The translations under genes and the position numbers were made by a program. The notes below the pieces were generated by a model. The model had not been told where the DNA came from. It did no database searches and saw only the letters and a list, made by a program, of their open reading frames with translations. A stretch of 64,000 bases of DNA, from contig DYEA01000011.1 in the NCBI GenBank assembly GCA_020725885.1, positions 34,570-98,569 of the forward strand, read 5' to 3'. How positions within the stretch are numbered: the first letter of the stretch is position 1; each line of letters starts with the position of its first letter. This document shows positions 26,370 through 35,333 of the stretch, piece after piece. Source of the DNA: Slackia sp. Its GTDB lineage: Bacteria; Actinomycetota; Coriobacteriia; Anaerosomatales; Anaerosomataceae.

Positions 26370-27296
26370 TCACGGTGCGCCTGCGCTCGCCCTCCCCGCG
26401 CTCGCCTCGTAGAGCCGGTCGGCGAGCCCCTCGATCCGGTCGCGGAGCGCCAGCCGGTCGAGCCAGCGACGGGGGATGCCGCTCGCGCCGTAGTACGCGC
26501 CCGCTACCAGCCCGCACACCGCGGCCGTGGTGTCGGCGTCGTCGCCTAGATTCGCAGCCGCGAGCACCGCGCGCTCGAAGCTCTCGGTCCGCGCGAAGCA
26601 CCACAGCGCGGCCTCGAGGCTCTCGACCACGTAGCCCGTGCCGCGGATCTCGGTCTCCGCCTTGTCCCGATACTCACCTCGCGCGATCGCGACGATGCTT
26701 CGCACTCCCGTGAACGTGCCGGCATCGCCGAATGCGACCTCCTCCTTCGCCGCCCCGCCAAGCGCGCGGCAGACGATGCGGGCGAGCAGGCGGCTCGCAT
26801 CGACGCACTCGGCCGCGCCGTGGGTCGTCCGGGAGCTTCCCGCAGCCCATCGTTCTGCGGCGTCGGCGTCCGGGAAGAAGAACATCGGGACGGGAGCGAG
26901 CCGCATGATGCAGCCGTTCCCTGCGGTTTGCGGATCGGTCGAGCCGGCCACCGGATCGCCCGTCCGGCGGAACCGCGCGAGCGCCGCCGCGACGGTGTTT
27001 CCGATGTCGAAGCACGTCCCGGTGCTGCTCAGATACCCCGTCTCGGCCCAGCGGCAGTACCGCTCCATCTGGTCGCGAGCGTCGAACCCGCCGCGCTCGA
27101 CGAGGCTTTCCGCCAGGCAGAGCGCCATCGAGGTGTCGTCCGTCCACTGGCCGGGCTCAAGCCCGAACGGCCCGCCGCCCACCATGTCCGTCAGCGGTCC
27201 GAAGCTCCCACGCGGACGGAACTCGACGGCCGTGCCGACGGCGTCGCCGACGGCAAGCCCGAGCAGACACCCCCGATACCGATCGAGCTGCTTCAT
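26370..27296 (-). CDS. ADP-ribosylglycohydrolase family protein
   Basis: 308 residues. Removes ADP-ribose from proteins or small molecules in this family (DraG/ARH). Metal-ligand motifs are visible: GLAVGDAVGTAVEF near residue 15, WTDDTSMALCLAESL near residue 52 and the C-terminal NLGDDADTTAAVCG near residue 250, which together bind two Mg ions. The ATG at 27296 is chosen over a GTG one codon earlier. No ADP-ribosyltransferase partner is seen nearby, so the substrate is unknown. Confidence 0.93.
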   Translation of the reverse strand: MKQLDRYRGCLLGLAVGDAVGTAVEFRPRGSFGPLTDMVGGGPFGLEPGQWTDDTSMALCLAESLVERGGFDARDQMERYCRWAETGYLSSTGTCFDIGNTVAAALARFRRTGDPVAGSTDPQTAGNGCIMRLAPVPMFFFPDADAAERWAAGSSRTTHGAAECVDASRLLARIVCRALGGAAKEEVAFGDAGTFTGVRSIVAIARGEYRDKAETEIRGTGYVVESLEAALWCFARTESFERAVLAAANLGDDADTTAAVCGLVAGAYYGASGIPRRWLDRLALRDRIEGLADRLYEASAGRASAGAP

Positions 27297-27382
27297 CACC
27301 GGCCCTCTCGGATGCCGCTCGCGCGCGGCGCCACCGAGTGGCGCCTAGGCTCGATTCTACGCGAGAGAGCCATCGCGCGCCG

Positions 27383-27964
27383 TCACCGCGGCGGCAGGAT
27401 GCCGTCGAGAGCGGCCTCAACAGCAGCGCGCACGTCCTCCCAGCTCACGGCGGTCCTCGCCCACGGCAGCCTCCCCAGAGCCACCGCGGCGAACGGGACG
27501 GCGAACAGGGCGAACGCGGCCGCGCGCGCGTCGATGTCGCGGCGCACGCGGCCGATTCGCTGCTCCGCTTCGAGATACGCGACGAGCGGCGCGAGCGACG
27601 GGACCGCCTGCGCGGGGATCGGCTGTGCGTCCACCGATACCGGCGCGGCCACCAGGAGCGGGACGACCTCCCGTTCGATGTCCTCGATCGCCTTGACCAG
27701 GAACAGCACGTTCTCTCGCACGGTCCGCGTGCCAGCCAGCGACGGCAGCTTGACGGCCGCCTCGAGGTCTGCGGCGCTCCGGTCCTTGAACACGGCCGCG
27801 AACAGCTCGCGCTTGTCAGCGAAGTGGCGGTAGATCGTGCCCTCTGCCACCCCCGCCGCCCGCGCGATCTCTTTGGTGGTGGCGCCACCGTAACCGCGTT
27901 CCGCGAAGACCCTCGCCGCGGCGTCGACAAGCCGCTTCTTGGTCGCTTCGCCCCGCTCGGTCAT
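27383..27964 (-). CDS. TetR-family regulator of the adjacent ABC exporter
   Basis: 193 residues. The N-terminal helix-turn-helix reads GYGGATTKEIARAAGVAEGTIY followed by RHFADKRELF (given in parts: ATTKEIARAAGV and YRHFADK). The C-terminal half is helical and hydrophobic, for ligand binding and dimerisation. It is the third gene of a minus-strand set with an ABC ATPase and permease, 11 bases after the permease. A perfect inverted repeat in front of the ATPase gene (29789-29808) is a likely operator. Confidence 0.92.
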   Translation of the reverse strand: MTERGEATKKRLVDAAARVFAERGYGGATTKEIARAAGVAEGTIYRHFADKRELFAAVFKDRSAADLEAAVKLPSLAGTRTVRENVLFLVKAIEDIEREVVPLLVAAPVSVDAQPIPAQAVPSLAPLVAYLEAEQRIGRVRRDIDARAAAFALFAVPFAAVALGRLPWARTAVSWEDVRAAVEAALDGILPPR

Positions 27965-27975
27965 CGCGCCCTCGC

Positions 27976-28758
27976 TCAGTCCGTGATCTCCCTGAAGTGC
28001 GTCACCGCGACCGCTGCGAGCACGCACCCGACGATGTACGCCAGACCCTGCCAGGCCGCCGTCTCGAACGGCACGGCCGGTGTACCGCCCGCGGCGAGCG
28101 CCGTGAGCGTCGTGCCCAGCAGCCACTTCGGAGGCTCGGAAATCGCCGCGACGATCATGTTCTCGAGCACGACCAGATATCCGATGCCCACCGCGATCGC
28201 CACGCCTGCGCTTCTCGTGACCAACGCTATGAGCAGGCCGATCGCCCCCCACGCCGTGGCGGCCAGCGCGACGTTCCGGAACGTCTCCAGCAGGGTCGGG
28301 ACGGCGTCCGCCCACGCGCTCGTCGAGATGCCGAACGCCGGCGCGCACGCTGCCGCCGTGCCTGCGGCCGCAAGCGTGGCCGCCAGCGCCCCCACGAGCG
28401 TGAACAGCACCAGCGCGAGAACCTTGCCGACGATCAGACGCCAGCGGCGCGGTTCCGCCTGCGCGAGCAGCCGTACCATGCCGCTCGAGAAGTCCGTCGC
28501 CGTCGCGATCGCCCACACCGTCAGCGCCGCGATGCCAATCAGATTCGCGGCCAGCATGAGCCCGGCGATGTAGCCGTCGGGCGCGGCGAGCGCCGCTTCC
28601 GTCGGGATGTACTGGCCTGGCCCCGGGCCCGACTTGCCGGCGGCTGCGAACCCGATGAGCGTGGCGACGCCGCTGGCCCCGGCCATAGACCCGATACCGC
28701 CGACGATGAGCGAAGGCCGCATCAGCCGGATGATCTCGGATCTCATGATCCTAAGCAT
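27976..28758 (-). CDS. ABC-2-type exporter permease
   Basis: 260 residues with about six membrane helices and the loop order typical of ABC-2 permeases. The ATG at 28758 follows AGGAGGG and overlaps the ATPase stop by eight bases. It forms an exporter with the upstream ATPase; cargo unknown. Drug, peptide or lipid export under TetR control is the usual pattern. Confidence 0.88.
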   Translation of the reverse strand: MLRIMRSEIIRLMRPSLIVGGIGSMAGASGVATLIGFAAAGKSGPGPGQYIPTEAALAAPDGYIAGLMLAANLIGIAALTVWAIATATDFSSGMVRLLAQAEPRRWRLIVGKVLALVLFTLVGALAATLAAAGTAAACAPAFGISTSAWADAVPTLLETFRNVALAATAWGAIGLLIALVTRSAGVAIAVGIGYLVVLENMIVAAISEPPKWLLGTTLTALAAGGTPAVPFETAAWQGLAYIVGCVLAAVAVTHFREITD

Positions 28759-29749
28759 CGTGGCCCTCCTTCCGTGCCGGCGCGGTCCGGCCTCGCGACC
28801 CGTGAGCTGCTCGAGCACCCGGTCCCGTGCGTGCTCGGCGGTCGCCACCGGCGTCTGCACCGGTCATCCGGAGGAACGCGTCTTCCAGGCTCTGTTCGCT
28901 CGCGACCAGCTTCCGCAGCGTGATGCCGGCCTGTGCGGCCGCGCGGTTCAGCTCCGCCGCCGCTTCCGCGGGCGCCTCCACGACCAGCTCGCCATTCGCG
29001 CGGCGCACGGCATACCCGCGCGCAACGCAGAGATCCGTGAGCCTGGGAACGTCAGGATCATGCTCGGGAGCGAGAGCGATCCGCGAGCTCGTCCGCGCCT
29101 TGAGCTCCACGAGGGATCCCGAGTACAGCATCTCGCCGAAACGTATCACCACCACCCGGTCACACGCCGCTTCGATCTCCGAGAGCAGGTGCGACGACAC
29201 GAGCAGCGTGCGACCCTCTCGCCCGAGCTCCATCAGAAGGGTGCGGATCTCCACGACGCCGGCCGGATCGAGCCCGTTCGTGGGTTCGTCGAGAACGAGG
29301 AGATCGGGATCGGGCAGCAGCGCCGCCGCGATGGCGAGCCGCTGCTTCATGCCGAGCGAGTACGTTCGCACCAGATCGCGCGCACGGCCGCTCAACCCGA
29401 CGATCTCCAGGACCTCGTCCACCCTGCGCATCGGCAACCCGCGCAGCGCCGCAAGCGAACGGAGGTTCGCGCGAGCAGACAAGCCCGGCACGAAGGCGGG
29501 GCTTTCGATGAGAGCGCCCACGCGGTGCGCGTACCGCGCCGGGTTGCTGATGGGCGCGCCCAGCACATGCGCCGTCCCTGCCGTCGGTTTGAGCAGGCCG
29601 AGCAGCATGCGGATGGTCGTGGACTTGCCGGACCCGTTCGGCCCGACGAACCCGACCACGCCGCCGCTCGGGATCCTCAAATCGAGCCTGTCGACCGCTG
29701 TCAGGTCGCCGAAACGCTTGGTGAGACGTTCGGTCACGATGGCGTCCAT
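28751..29749 (-). CDS. ABC exporter ATP-binding protein
   Basis: 332 residues. Walker A GPNGSGKST near residue 40, signature YSLGMKQRLAIAAALL, Walker B LLVLDEPTNGLD and the H-loop SSHLLSE are intact. The signature starts with YSLGM rather than LSGGQ, as in the DrrA/CcmA-like exporter ATPases. A basic tail of about 30 residues is extra. First gene of the exporter/TetR unit. Confidence 0.93.
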   Translation of the reverse strand: MDAIVTERLTKRFGDLTAVDRLDLRIPSGGVVGFVGPNGSGKSTTIRMLLGLLKPTAGTAHVLGAPISNPARYAHRVGALIESPAFVPGLSARANLRSLAALRGLPMRRVDEVLEIVGLSGRARDLVRTYSLGMKQRLAIAAALLPDPDLLVLDEPTNGLDPAGVVEIRTLLMELGREGRTLLVSSHLLSEIEAACDRVVVIRFGEMLYSGSLVELKARTSSRIALAPEHDPDVPRLTDLCVARGYAVRRANGELVVEAPAEAAAELNRAAAQAGITLRKLVASEQSLEDAFLRMTGADAGGDRRARTGPGARAAHGSRGRTAPARKEGHDA

Positions 29750-29788
29750 GGCGCTCCGTTCGTGATTCTGTCGATCCGCCGGTGTCAA

Positions 29789-29808
29789 ATGTGAGTGTGC
29801 GCTCACAT
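29789..29808. promoter_or_regulatory. Inverted repeat, likely TetR operator
   Basis: ATGTGAG and CTCACAT are perfect arms around six bases, placed between the exporter ATPase gene (minus) and the lipoprotein gene (plus). Both could be controlled. A TTGACA on the minus strand (29783-29788) touches the repeat and may be the -35 of the exporter promoter, but no good -10 follows. Confidence 0.55.
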
Positions 29809-29890
29809 CACGTCGGATGCAAGCCCCTCGCCGCATGCTCCGCTATGCGCTACTGTGGTGCGAGCCGCGCACCTCGAGAGGAGCTCCCCC

Positions 29891-30538
29891 GTGCGAACGT
29901 CCAAGCTCGCGATCGCCCTGCTCGCCGTCGCCCTGCTGCCCCTCGTGATGGGTTGCGCAGTCATCGACGCGATCCTCGGCATGCAGGATCCCGAAGAGGT
30001 CAAGGACGACAAGCAGTGGCAGCAGAACCAGGTCCGGGCTGCTGAGCTGCAATCCGGCATCGACCGCGCCCCCGGCAACTATCGGCTTGTCTTCAGCGGC
30101 GAGCCGGTCGGGCCATGGAACGGCAGCTTCGACCCCGTCAACCGGACGCCTGCGATGCTCACGGCGACGACGTTCACCGCTCGCGAGACGGACAAGTTCG
30201 CGTCCGGCGACGACCCGAAGACCGCCGTGCAGGCCGTAGACACCTGGGCGATCGACGCCACGCGCACGGGAAACCGCATCGAAGGCACCGCGAAGTTCGT
30301 CCGGTGGCGCGACGAAGGCCACGTGGAGAAGATCGTGAACCAGGAGACCGGCGAGGTCCGCTACGAGACGGTGCCTCCGGGCACCTATCCATCGCTGACG
30401 GTCACGTGGGAGGGCGTGCTCAAAGCCGTTCTCGCCGAGGACGGGACGATCGCCGGCACCATCGAAGGCACCTTCTCCAACAGCGAGGGGTTCTCCAAGC
30501 CGTTCACGTGGGAGTTCGTCGGGGACCCGATCGAGTAG
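29891..30538 (+). CDS. Lipoprotein of unknown function
   Basis: 215 residues from a GTG at 29891 behind GAGAGGAG. The lipobox is LVMGC (Cys at about 22). The mature part is polar and beta-rich, with no recognised domain. It lies divergent from the TetR-controlled exporter, across a shared inverted repeat, so co-regulation is possible. Confidence 0.8.
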   Translation: MRTSKLAIALLAVALLPLVMGCAVIDAILGMQDPEEVKDDKQWQQNQVRAAELQSGIDRAPGNYRLVFSGEPVGPWNGSFDPVNRTPAMLTATTFTARETDKFASGDDPKTAVQAVDTWAIDATRTGNRIEGTAKFVRWRDEGHVEKIVNQETGEVRYETVPPGTYPSLTVTWEGVLKAVLAEDGTIAGTIEGTFSNSEGFSKPFTWEFVGDPIE

Positions 30539-30553
30539 GGGCGTGCAGCGGCT

Positions 30554-30994
30554 TCAGTGCTCGCGGATGCCGGCCCCGAGCCTGCTTCCCGCGAGCCACG
30601 CGAGCGCGAGGACGGTGAGCTGCACCAGCAGCGGGGTCAGCGACGGTGCGCCGAACGCGACGCGGCGGCCTTCAAGCGCGAGCACACCGAAAGACGCTTG
30701 CGCCAACAGGGCCGCATCGATGCCCACGCCTGGCAGCACGGCTCCGAGCAACGCCCCGGCGATGCGCCCTGCGACCCACGCCGCTACGACCAGCGGCAGC
30801 GGCAGTCCGCGCACAGCGAGCCAGTACGCCAGCCCCACGACCACGGCGATGCCGGCGATGCCGATCAGCGACGGAACCACCGTGTACGCCCCCGTGGGGC
30901 ACGAGCGGAAGCTCCACCGCGTCACGACGAGCCCGGCGAAGGTGAACGCCGCCTGGACGAGGACCCCCGTGATGAACGAACGTGCTCGCGCCAT
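30554..30994 (-). CDS. Small multi-spanning membrane protein
   Basis: 146 residues with about four hydrophobic segments and no recognised motif. The ATG at 30994 has GGAGG eight bases upstream. It faces the lipoprotein gene tail to tail. Confidence 0.65.
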   Translation of the reverse strand: MARARSFITGVLVQAAFTFAGLVVTRWSFRSCPTGAYTVVPSLIGIAGIAVVVGLAYWLAVRGLPLPLVVAAWVAGRIAGALLGAVLPGVGIDAALLAQASFGVLALEGRRVAFGAPSLTPLLVQLTVLALAWLAGSRLGAGIREH

Positions 30995-31081
30995 ACGGCA
31001 TGCCTCCACGCTTCGTCTGGGCGCCGGTCATCGCGCCCGGCCCCGTCTCGCATCATGCGACCGCCGGGCTTGCACCGCAAG

Positions 31082-31327
31082 TCAGCGCGCGAGCAGCGAT
31101 CGGATGCCCATCGCAGGCAACTGGATGAAGCCGAGCGCGACGGCCATGAGGAGCAACCATCCGAATGTCTTGCCGAGAGCGACCCCGCGACGCATGAGCC
31201 GGTTGACGAACAAAGCGTTGTTGCGCTCCCACTCCCCGGGGTGCTCGTGCAGCAGTGGGATCCGCACCTCACCGCGTGTCGACTCGCCTGACTCTCGCCT
31301 CGCACGGCGCCGCTCGGCCCTGTTCAC
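31082..31327 (-). CDS. Small basic single-pass membrane protein
   Basis: 81 residues. A very basic N-terminus (NRAERRRARRE) is followed by one membrane helix near the C-terminus (about 53-72). Family not recognised. Its stop codon lies in a GTCAGCG box of the kind that ends cassette genes further right, but the palindrome behind it is too weak to call. Confidence 0.5.
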   Translation of the reverse strand: MNRAERRRARRESGESTRGEVRIPLLHEHPGEWERNNALFVNRLMRRGVALGKTFGWLLLMAVALGFIQLPAMGIRSLLAR

Positions 31328-31369
31328 GCCGCCCTCCTTCAGGCCACCCGGCCCTCGAGCCGCCTGCAG

Positions 31370-31882
31370 CTACCACCCCACTGCCGTGGATACCAGCCCC
31401 CACACCAGCTCGAGGAAGAACAGGCAGACGATGACGGTCGCCGCGATCTTGCCCAGCGCCCGCAGACGGCTCCACACCGAACCAGGCTCGGGCGTGTCGT
31501 AAGCCCCGCCTGCGTCGGCATCGGACTCTGACGCTCCGGAAGGCTCCAGACCCGCCAGAAGGGCCCGCGCGTCGCTCGCATGTTCCTCGGCAACGGAGAT
31601 CTCGATGGGACCCATCAGAATGCTCGAGCCCCCAGGGAACCGCCCGTAGCCGAACAGGTCCTGCACCTCTTCGTTGCGGACGCTGAACTCGATCCCTGCC
31701 GACATGAGGATCGACTTGGCCAGCGCGATCAGGTCGGACCGGCCGGTGGCGAAAACGACCACGGGCTCAGACTCAGCCTGCTGGCGCGTCGGCTCGGGCA
31801 GCGCTTCTGCGAGAGCCACGCCGCACTCAGGGCACTCGGCGATGCCCGAGACGTACTCTGAACGGCATTGCGGACAGTACAT
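31370..31882 (-). CDS. Zinc-ribbon DUF2007-like protein with C-terminal membrane helix
   Basis: 170 residues. The N-terminal zinc ribbon is YCPQCRSEY with CPECG. A DUF2007-type domain follows (about 40-110), recognised from VVFATGRSDLIALAKSILMSAGI and the EEHASDARALL ending. One membrane helix sits near the C-terminus (about 148-168). DUF2007 proteins are called putative signal-transducing proteins, with no known mechanism. It lies just outside the last attC of the integron. Confidence 0.78.
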   Translation of the reverse strand: MYCPQCRSEYVSGIAECPECGVALAEALPEPTRQQAESEPVVVFATGRSDLIALAKSILMSAGIEFSVRNEEVQDLFGYGRFPGGSSILMGPIEISVAEEHASDARALLAGLEPSGASESDADAGGAYDTPEPGSVWSRLRALGKIAATVIVCLFFLELVWGLVSTAVGW

Positions 31883-32002
31883 CCGGCTCCAGGACGATCA
31901 GATGGAATCGAATCCTCGCCTCCATCACCATGGAGGGTCCCGACCCCGATTCTATCGCACGGGGTCGGCGCCTGTTGACGGCAGCGTCCGTTGCGGCGCG
32001 TG

Positions 32003-32091
32003 CCCGAGACTGCTGCGCATCAGCAGCGGTCGATGCGTCTGCTTCCCGATCCTTCCTGTCCCGCGCTGTACGCTGGATGCCTGCACCAGGC
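32003..32091 (-). repeat. attC 20 (most distal, strongly decayed)
   Basis: Aligns along its length with the resident attC type: GCGCATCAGCAGCGGTCGATG on the left (listed as GCGCATCAGCAGCGG and CGATGCG) and GTACGCTGGATGC on the right. The outer boxes are decayed. It follows the stop of the gene at 32097. Confidence 0.55.
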
Positions 32092-32096
32092 AAGGC

Positions 32097-32876
32097 TCAC
32101 CCGCCTAAGCGCCTGGAGCCGTCGTCGATCACGCGCACCCGGTACCAGCTCGGCAGCCCTGGACCGACGTACTGCGCTGGCAGGTGCTTCGATGGCGCCC
32201 ACGGCACGAAGAGCCGGTCGAGCCTCCTGAGAACCGTGCTGCGCGACGACCCGAGCGCGCACAGCGCGACCACGGCGGCCGGTCCGACGAGATCCCGCCC
32301 GTCGAGCCTGGCGCGCGCGCGAGCAGCCGCGGGAAGCGCACGGTCCATACCGAGAACGTGCGCGTGGCTGGCCGCGGTCGCCCACGCGCTCGCGTTTGCG
32401 CCCGCGTCGACGAGCACTGCGGAGACTTCCCGCCGCAACCGCCTGGCCTCCGCTCGGCCGACCGCCAGACGCGGAGCATCGCGCACGGACCGCCGCCACT
32501 CCTCCAAGGCCGCCCAATACTCTGCGGGACGCAGGCGCATCTGCGCCGCGATCGCGTCCGTCGTGAATGCCGAGCTGTCGGCGACGCGGTCGAACAGGAA
32601 CTCGAGCAGCTTGCGGTCGAGGTGGTGGAGACCCTCGACGTGCTCGCGCTTCACGTATGGGCCGTGCTCTTTAGGCCTGCCGGACGTGGCCACGCCGCGA
32701 ACCAAGGCGAACCCGAGCGCTTCGCCCTCAAGGGCCACCCGCACAGCGCCTGCCGCGACGGCGCGCATCAGCGTCGCCACGACGGCCCGACCGCCCGTCC
32801 TACCGCGGCGAAGAGCGGCCTCGAGGAGGGCCGGGTGAAGCCCGGTCAGATCCGTTGCGCTGCTCCCGCCCATCAT
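32097..32876 (-). CDS. Unknown protein, fourth gene of distal cassette module
   Basis: 259 residues, rich in Ala/Arg with several helices. Segments such as GPYVKREHVEGLHHLDRKLLEF resemble the C-terminal region of DUF2207 membrane proteins, but no clear membrane helix pair is present. Starts three bases after the preceding gene ends, so it belongs to the same transcript. Ends six bases before attC 20. Confidence 0.65.
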   Translation of the reverse strand: MMGGSSATDLTGLHPALLEAALRRGRTGGRAVVATLMRAVAAGAVRVALEGEALGFALVRGVATSGRPKEHGPYVKREHVEGLHHLDRKLLEFLFDRVADSSAFTTDAIAAQMRLRPAEYWAALEEWRRSVRDAPRLAVGRAEARRLRREVSAVLVDAGANASAWATAASHAHVLGMDRALPAAARARARLDGRDLVGPAAVVALCALGSSRSTVLRRLDRLFVPWAPSKHLPAQYVGPGLPSWYRVRVIDDGSRRLGG

Positions 32877-32879
32877 CGC

Positions 32880-33653
32880 TTACGGCGTCTCCGAAAGGCC
32901 GGAGGCATGCTCCTGCAGCCGCGCTTCGCACGCCTTGAGGAGGAAGAGGCTGACGTCGTCACGCGTCTCGCCCGCCCGGTGGAACGGCCTCTCAAGCGTG
33001 CGACGCAACCTGAGCATGTACGAGAACACGAACGCGACGAAGCCCGACAAGACCACCGACATGTGGAGCGGCTCGATCGCTGTGAACACTAGGATCAGTA
33101 TCACGAGCCACGCGACCGTGACGAGGAGCACGTGGGCCGACGGAAGGAAGTCCACGCGTTGCAGGTGCGCGGTGCGCAGGGCCACCCGCATCATGGTCGC
33201 TTGGTCCGCCCGCAAGCGAGAGACGTACTGCGGTAACGCGCCGTAAACCTCCATCTCGTCGAATGCCGGAGACAAGTCGGCGATTGCGCGGCGGAGGGGC
33301 TCGTAATCGTCGGTCGACACCCCTTCGCGGAAGCTCGACATGACCGAACCCAGCAGACGAGCCACGGCACGGGAATCATATTCGGGGTTCTTGCGCTCCG
33401 TCGCCTTGGCTTCAGCCATGACGCTCTCCGCGGCCGACACGAACTCCGAGACCATCTTGTCGCTCTCCTTGTAGTCCGAGATCGTCCCGGCCAAGATCAA
33501 GCCGAACACGAAGAACGCTGCCGCGATGAGGCTCGTCAGGAGGGCGTTCTGGTCGAGGAACTCGATGCCGGCGGCATGCGCAGCGAGCTTGGCGAGCACG
33601 ACGATCGCGACTGCGAGCATCGCGTCCTTCATGATCGACCCACGGATCCTCAC
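32880..33653 (-). CDS. Membrane protein of the distal cassette module (DUF4239-like layout)
   Basis: 257 residues. Two membrane helices lie near the N-terminus (about 9-26 and 36-56), a long cytoplasmic helical middle follows, and two more helices sit near residue 180-215. The arrangement resembles DUF4239 membrane proteins. The GTG start overlaps the upstream stop (GTGA), so it is coupled to the M48-like gene. Function unknown. Confidence 0.72.
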   Translation of the reverse strand: MRIRGSIMKDAMLAVAIVVLAKLAAHAAGIEFLDQNALLTSLIAAAFFVFGLILAGTISDYKESDKMVSEFVSAAESVMAEAKATERKNPEYDSRAVARLLGSVMSSFREGVSTDDYEPLRRAIADLSPAFDEMEVYGALPQYVSRLRADQATMMRVALRTAHLQRVDFLPSAHVLLVTVAWLVILILVFTAIEPLHMSVVLSGFVAFVFSYMLRLRRTLERPFHRAGETRDDVSLFLLKACEARLQEHASGLSETP

Positions 33654-34804
33654 GGGTGCCCCCTCTCGCTCGAACGATCGTGACCCGTTTCCTTCGCCGC
33701 CCGCACGACGTCTGAGTCAGCGGCGAGCGGCGCAGCCTCGACGCCAAGCCCCTCGGCTCCCAGCAGCGCCTGCAGCCGATCCAGCCGTCGCTGCTCGCTC
33801 GCATACACCGCCTCGCTCCACGCGGTAGGGGCGTAGAACAATGCGTCATACGGTCCGGCATGCGCCACGTTGTCGGAGCGCAGCAAGGACGTGGCCGCCC
33901 GAAGCACGCCTCTCGGATCTTTCACGTAGTGCATCCCAAGGGTGTCGGACCACTCGTCGAGCCCGGGCCGTACACGGTCACTTACCCACGAGACCGCCCG
34001 CGGAGCAAGTGAAAGCACGGCGAGCGCAGGCAGAACCGCAGCGATCCCCAGCGCAAGCGCTGACAGGCCCACGCCGCCGAACGCAAGCGCGCCCAACGCG
34101 ACTCCGAGTGCCGCGACCACAACCCAGGGAAGCGAGAGATCGGTCGACTCGAGGCGCTTCAAATCCAGACCGGCGAACGAATCGGTGGCACCCGCTGCGA
34201 GAAGCAGGCAATGCGAAGCGGGCGCTTGAGCCCTCGCGACGAGGTGGGCCAGCACCGCACGAAGCTCCGATTCGCCTAGCGACCCAGCGGCGGCAGCCGA
34301 GAGCGCGACGTGCAGCTGCCCTTTCCAGTCGCAGAAGGAGCAGCCGTTCGGAAACGGCGAGGGATACACGTACAGACGAGGATAGGGCTGGATCCCGGAC
34401 GCGAGTTGGATGTCACGCAAGGCGGAGGCCGCCGCGCGGCACGCGCCCGGAGCAGGCGGGGTCGCTCCGATGCGCGACAGGAGCGCCTGACCAGGACGAC
34501 GCACCGTTGCTGCGGAGTGCAGGAACGAAAGCCCCAAGACGCCGGCCGCGACCACGCCGATCAGCACCCCGTACCACGGTCCCATGGACAAGTAACCGAT
34601 GCCCTCTATCAGGCTAGCCGCCCACAGCGCCGGCACGAGAACCAACGCCGCGATCAGGACTGCCTCACCGAGAGCGACGACGATGAACCCGAGGGGCTTT
34701 CCCCACAAAGAGCGGTCGAGGATCTCCCAGACGGTCGGCCGCGGCCGTGCCGCCTCGTGCCCTGAAGGTCGGTCGCGCTCAGATGTCATGTCCCGGGTCG
34801 GCAC
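33650..34804 (-). CDS. M48-peptidase-like membrane protein lacking the zinc motif
   Basis: 384 residues with membrane helices at about 38-90 and 210-260. The domain between has the M48/HtpX look (helical start, ELRAVLAH near residue 180), but where active enzymes have HELGH it reads HLVAR, so the catalytic Glu and second His are missing. A later Glu ligand is not obvious. It is therefore probably an inactive relative, used for binding. The start is a GTG at 34804 or an ATG at 34789. It is coupled to the DUF4239-like gene after it. A second degenerate M48-like gene is at 38001-38912. Confidence 0.75.
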   Translation of the reverse strand: MPTRDMTSERDRPSGHEAARPRPTVWEILDRSLWGKPLGFIVVALGEAVLIAALVLVPALWAASLIEGIGYLSMGPWYGVLIGVVAAGVLGLSFLHSAATVRRPGQALLSRIGATPPAPGACRAAASALRDIQLASGIQPYPRLYVYPSPFPNGCSFCDWKGQLHVALSAAAAGSLGESELRAVLAHLVARAQAPASHCLLLAAGATDSFAGLDLKRLESTDLSLPWVVVAALGVALGALAFGGVGLSALALGIAAVLPALAVLSLAPRAVSWVSDRVRPGLDEWSDTLGMHYVKDPRGVLRAATSLLRSDNVAHAGPYDALFYAPTAWSEAVYASEQRRLDRLQALLGAEGLGVEAAPLAADSDVVRAAKETGHDRSSERGHP

Positions 34805-34813
34805 CGTTCCGTC

Positions 34814-35227
34814 CTAAGCCCTGCGTCCGCGGATCAATGCTCCCGCAACCATGGCGATCGGCAATGGAGACAGATAGAAAGCTATCTGAAGCGCCGAGCT
34901 GAAACCGACGCGCGCGATAAGCGCCAGGCCGCCGAGGACGAACACGATCAGCGCCGCGGCAAGGCCGGCCCTGCGGCCGCCCACGCGCGCCGCCACCGCG
35001 CCCGCTCCAGCCAGCCCAGCGAAGGCCGCCGACAAGGCCCCGGCCGCGCCGAGCACGACCCACCCGAGCGCGGCTGATCCAGCGCGGTCCCCGCCCCCGC
35101 CTATTCCGATGAGGAACAAGAGCGCCAGCGCGACAGCAGCGAAGACGAGCGCCAGGATCCCGCAACCGACGCCGGCGAGCGTCCCTTTGAAGGAGCTCGC
35201 CGCCGTATCGCTGACAGGCTCGAGCAC
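34814..35227 (-). CDS. Small membrane protein, first gene of distal cassette module
   Basis: 137 residues from a GTG at 35227 behind GGGGGG, directly inside the cassette boundary of attC 19. About four hydrophobic segments rich in Gly/Ala; no recognised family. The next gene begins ten bases downstream. Confidence 0.65.
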   Translation of the reverse strand: MLEPVSDTAASSFKGTLAGVGCGILALVFAAVALALLFLIGIGGGGDRAGSAALGWVVLGAAGALSAAFAGLAGAGAVAARVGGRRAGLAAALIVFVLGGLALIARVGFSSALQIAFYLSPLPIAMVAGALIRGRRA

Positions 35228-35239
35228 GGATCCCCCCAC

Positions 35240-35318
35240 GAATGAGCTCGCGCGTCGGCGAGCGGTGCGCTTCGGGGCGATTCTAACACTCGCCGTCCGC
35301 TGGGCGCTCGTGCTCGGC
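35240..35318 (-). repeat. attC 19 (decayed)
   Basis: Right half GCGATTCTAACACTCGCCG and CCGCTGGGCGCTCGTG aligns with the resident type (CGATTGTAGC..., CCGCTGGATGCGCTTGTTAG). The left arm GCGCGTCGGCGAGCGG is diverged. It lies between the genes at 34814 and 35334. Confidence 0.6.
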
Positions 35319-35333
35319 GCGCACACTCCCCCG

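Noticed and set aside
31010..31087. A possible 21st attC behind the gene at 31082
   Set aside because: The stop codon sits in a GTCAGCG box and the right half is loosely similar, but the left arm does not pair and the match is no better than chance GC-rich sequence.
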